From positions 1 through 6,927 of the forward strand of contig DATBIO010000032.1 of assembly GCA_036556965.1 (NCBI GenBank): a stretch of DNA of 6,927 nt, written 5' to 3'. Made by a program: the position numbers and the translations under genes. This document shows positions 6,165 to 6,927 of this stretch, piece after piece (position 1 is the first letter of the stretch; each line of letters begins with the position of its first letter). A model generated the notes under the pieces. That model had not been told where the DNA came from and made no database searches. It saw nothing but the letters and a program-made list of their open reading frames with translations. This stretch comes from DATBIO01 sp036556965. GTDB taxonomy: Bacteria > Acidobacteriota > Vicinamibacteria > Fen-336.

Positions 6165-6927
6165 TCACGAGACCAGCAGCTCGACCTCGAAGGTGGCCGA
6201 GCCCTTCTGCCCGAACCAGACGATGCCCTCGTCGACCATGTCCAGCTCCAGACGGTAGCGCCCCGGGCGGGAGGGGGCGGGAATCTCGGCCTGGATCTCG
6301 ACGCTCTCGCCGGGCGGTACGGCACGGGCGAGGGGGACGCGAAGGTAGTCCACGGGGGCCTCGTCGCCGAGGCGCAGGCGGCCGCCGAGGGCGACGTAGC
6401 CACCCTCCGGCCGCCGCTCGTTGAGCCAGAGGGTGTTCCCGGTGTTGGTGACGCGCGTGCGCAGGCGGGCGGTCCCGCCGGATGGGGCGGTGAGGGTGGC
6501 CCCCTCCGTGACCACGATCTCCGCGCGCAGGAGTCCGGGGGCGCGGCTGTCCGGCATCTCGTGCGTGACCTCCACGTCCAGCCAGGCGGTGGGCGAGCCC
6601 TGGTGGGCGAACCAGCACACGCCCTGCGCCACCAGGTCCAGCTCCACGCGATAGCGGCCGCCGGACGGCGGCGCCGCGAAGCGGGCCCGCCCTTCCGCGG
6701 AGGCGCCCGGCTCCAGCGCCCGCCACAGGGGGGCGCGGAAGAACTCGTGCTCCACCATGTTCCCGGCCGCGTCGTAGAGGTGGCCGCCGATGCTGACGGT
6801 GCCCGGCCGGCCGACCTCTCCGTCGAGCCACAGGGTGTCCCCCGCGTTGGTGAGCCGGAGCGGCACCTCGACGTCCGCGCCCGGCTTCACGCCCCGGAAC
6901 CCCGTCTCTCCGGGCTCGATGCGGGCC
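6165..6927 (-). CDS. Protein with tandem Ig-like beta-sandwich domains (5' end beyond window)
   Basis: The frame is open from the window edge to a TGA at 6167-6165, giving 253 visible residues. A GTG at 6890 could be read as a start, but it falls inside the first repeat unit: the residues before it (ARIEPGETGFRG) match the lead-in of the second unit. The gene therefore very probably continues upstream. The visible part is two homologous beta-sandwich domains of about 117-120 residues joined by a short linker (THEMPDSRAPGLLR). No signal peptide, transmembrane segment or catalytic motif is seen in this portion. In surface-polysaccharide clusters such domains are found attached to methyltransferases or glycosyltransferases, and the missing N-terminus could be such an enzyme; this cannot be decided here. 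It ends 45 nt before the methyltransferase gene and in the same frame. A role with the same glycan as its neighbours is likely but inferred. Confidence 0.8.
   Translation of the reverse strand, partial: ARIEPGETGFRGVKPGADVEVPLRLTNAGDTLWLDGEVGRPGTVSIGGHLYDAAGNMVEHEFFRAPLWRALEPGASAEGRARFAAPPSGGRYRVELDLVAQGVCWFAHQGSPTAWLDVEVTHEMPDSRAPGLLRAEIVVTEGATLTAPSGGTARLRTRVTNTGNTLWLNERRPEGGYVALGGRLRLGDEAPVDYLRVPLARAVPPGESVEIQAEIPAPSRPGRYRLELDMVDEGIVWFGQKGSATFEVELLVS
6171..6524 (-). other. Ig-like beta-sandwich domain, copy 2
   Basis: This second unit, of about 118 residues, contains NTGNTLW, then VALGGRLRLGD, a PPGESVEI turn, and PGRYRLELDMVDEGIVWF followed by GS. It forms the C-terminus of its protein. 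The ending 'ELDMVDEGIVWFGQKGS' is the copy closest to the NBR1-like consensus. Confidence 0.78.
6567..6926 (-). other. Ig-like beta-sandwich domain, copy 1
   Basis: This first visible unit, of about 120 residues, contains NAGDTLW near its start, then VSIGGHLY, a central EPGAS turn, and GGRYRVELDLV followed by VCWF and GS near its end. The same landmarks occur in the same order in copies 2 and 3. The match of its lead-in to copy 2 shows that it starts essentially at the window edge. Confidence 0.75.

Noticed and set aside
6888..6890. GTG as the start of the Ig-repeat protein
   Set aside because: It falls inside the first domain unit, and the upstream in-frame residues align with the lead-in of the second unit, so the gene most likely extends beyond the window.
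1..6927. CRISPR array, tRNA/rRNA gene, insertion sequence or phage element
   Set aside because: There are no direct repeat-spacer pattern, transposase motif, terminal repeats or tRNA-like fold. Essentially the whole window is accounted for by six packed genes.

Overview
The window is a tightly packed, very GC-rich stretch (third codon positions are almost always G or C). All six genes lie on the minus strand, so transcription runs from position 6927 towards position 1. ADP-heptose synthesis together with a Wzm/Wzt-type polysaccharide exporter points to a diderm (Gram-negative) bacterium. The Mfd sequence and base composition fit high-GC phyla such as Acidobacteriota, Myxococcota or relatives. 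That placement is a weak impression from sequence style, with no phylogeny behind it.

In order of transcription: (1) 6927-6165, the C-terminal end of a protein carrying two copies of an Ig-like beta-sandwich domain, with its N-terminus outside the window. (2) 6119-4818, a class I SAM-dependent methyltransferase whose Rossmann fold is interrupted by a third copy of the same domain plus a basic helical linker. (3) 4816-4031, a Wzm-type ABC-2 permease. (4) 4034-2721, a Wzt-type ATPase with a C-terminal carbohydrate-recognition domain. (5) 2699-2223, a stand-alone D-beta-D-heptose 1-phosphate adenylyltransferase (RfaE2/HldC type). (6) 2226 to beyond position 1, the transcription-repair coupling factor Mfd, seen as its first 742 residues.

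The spacings are 45 nt, 1 nt, a GTGA overlap, 21 nt and an ATGA overlap. No terminator-like element or gap longer than 45 nt is present, so one polycistronic unit is plausible. Genes 1 to 4 look like the end of an O-antigen or other surface-polysaccharide cluster. In the best-studied Wzm/Wzt systems a chain-terminating methyltransferase (WbdD) caps the glycan and the Wzt C-terminal domain recognises the cap. The methyltransferase directly upstream of wzm-wzt is a good candidate for that role, but its architecture differs from WbdD because it carries an inserted beta-sandwich domain shared with the neighbouring gene. This is the most novel element here. The second oddity is that the housekeeping repair gene mfd is start/stop-coupled to a heptose-activation gene at the end of this envelope operon.
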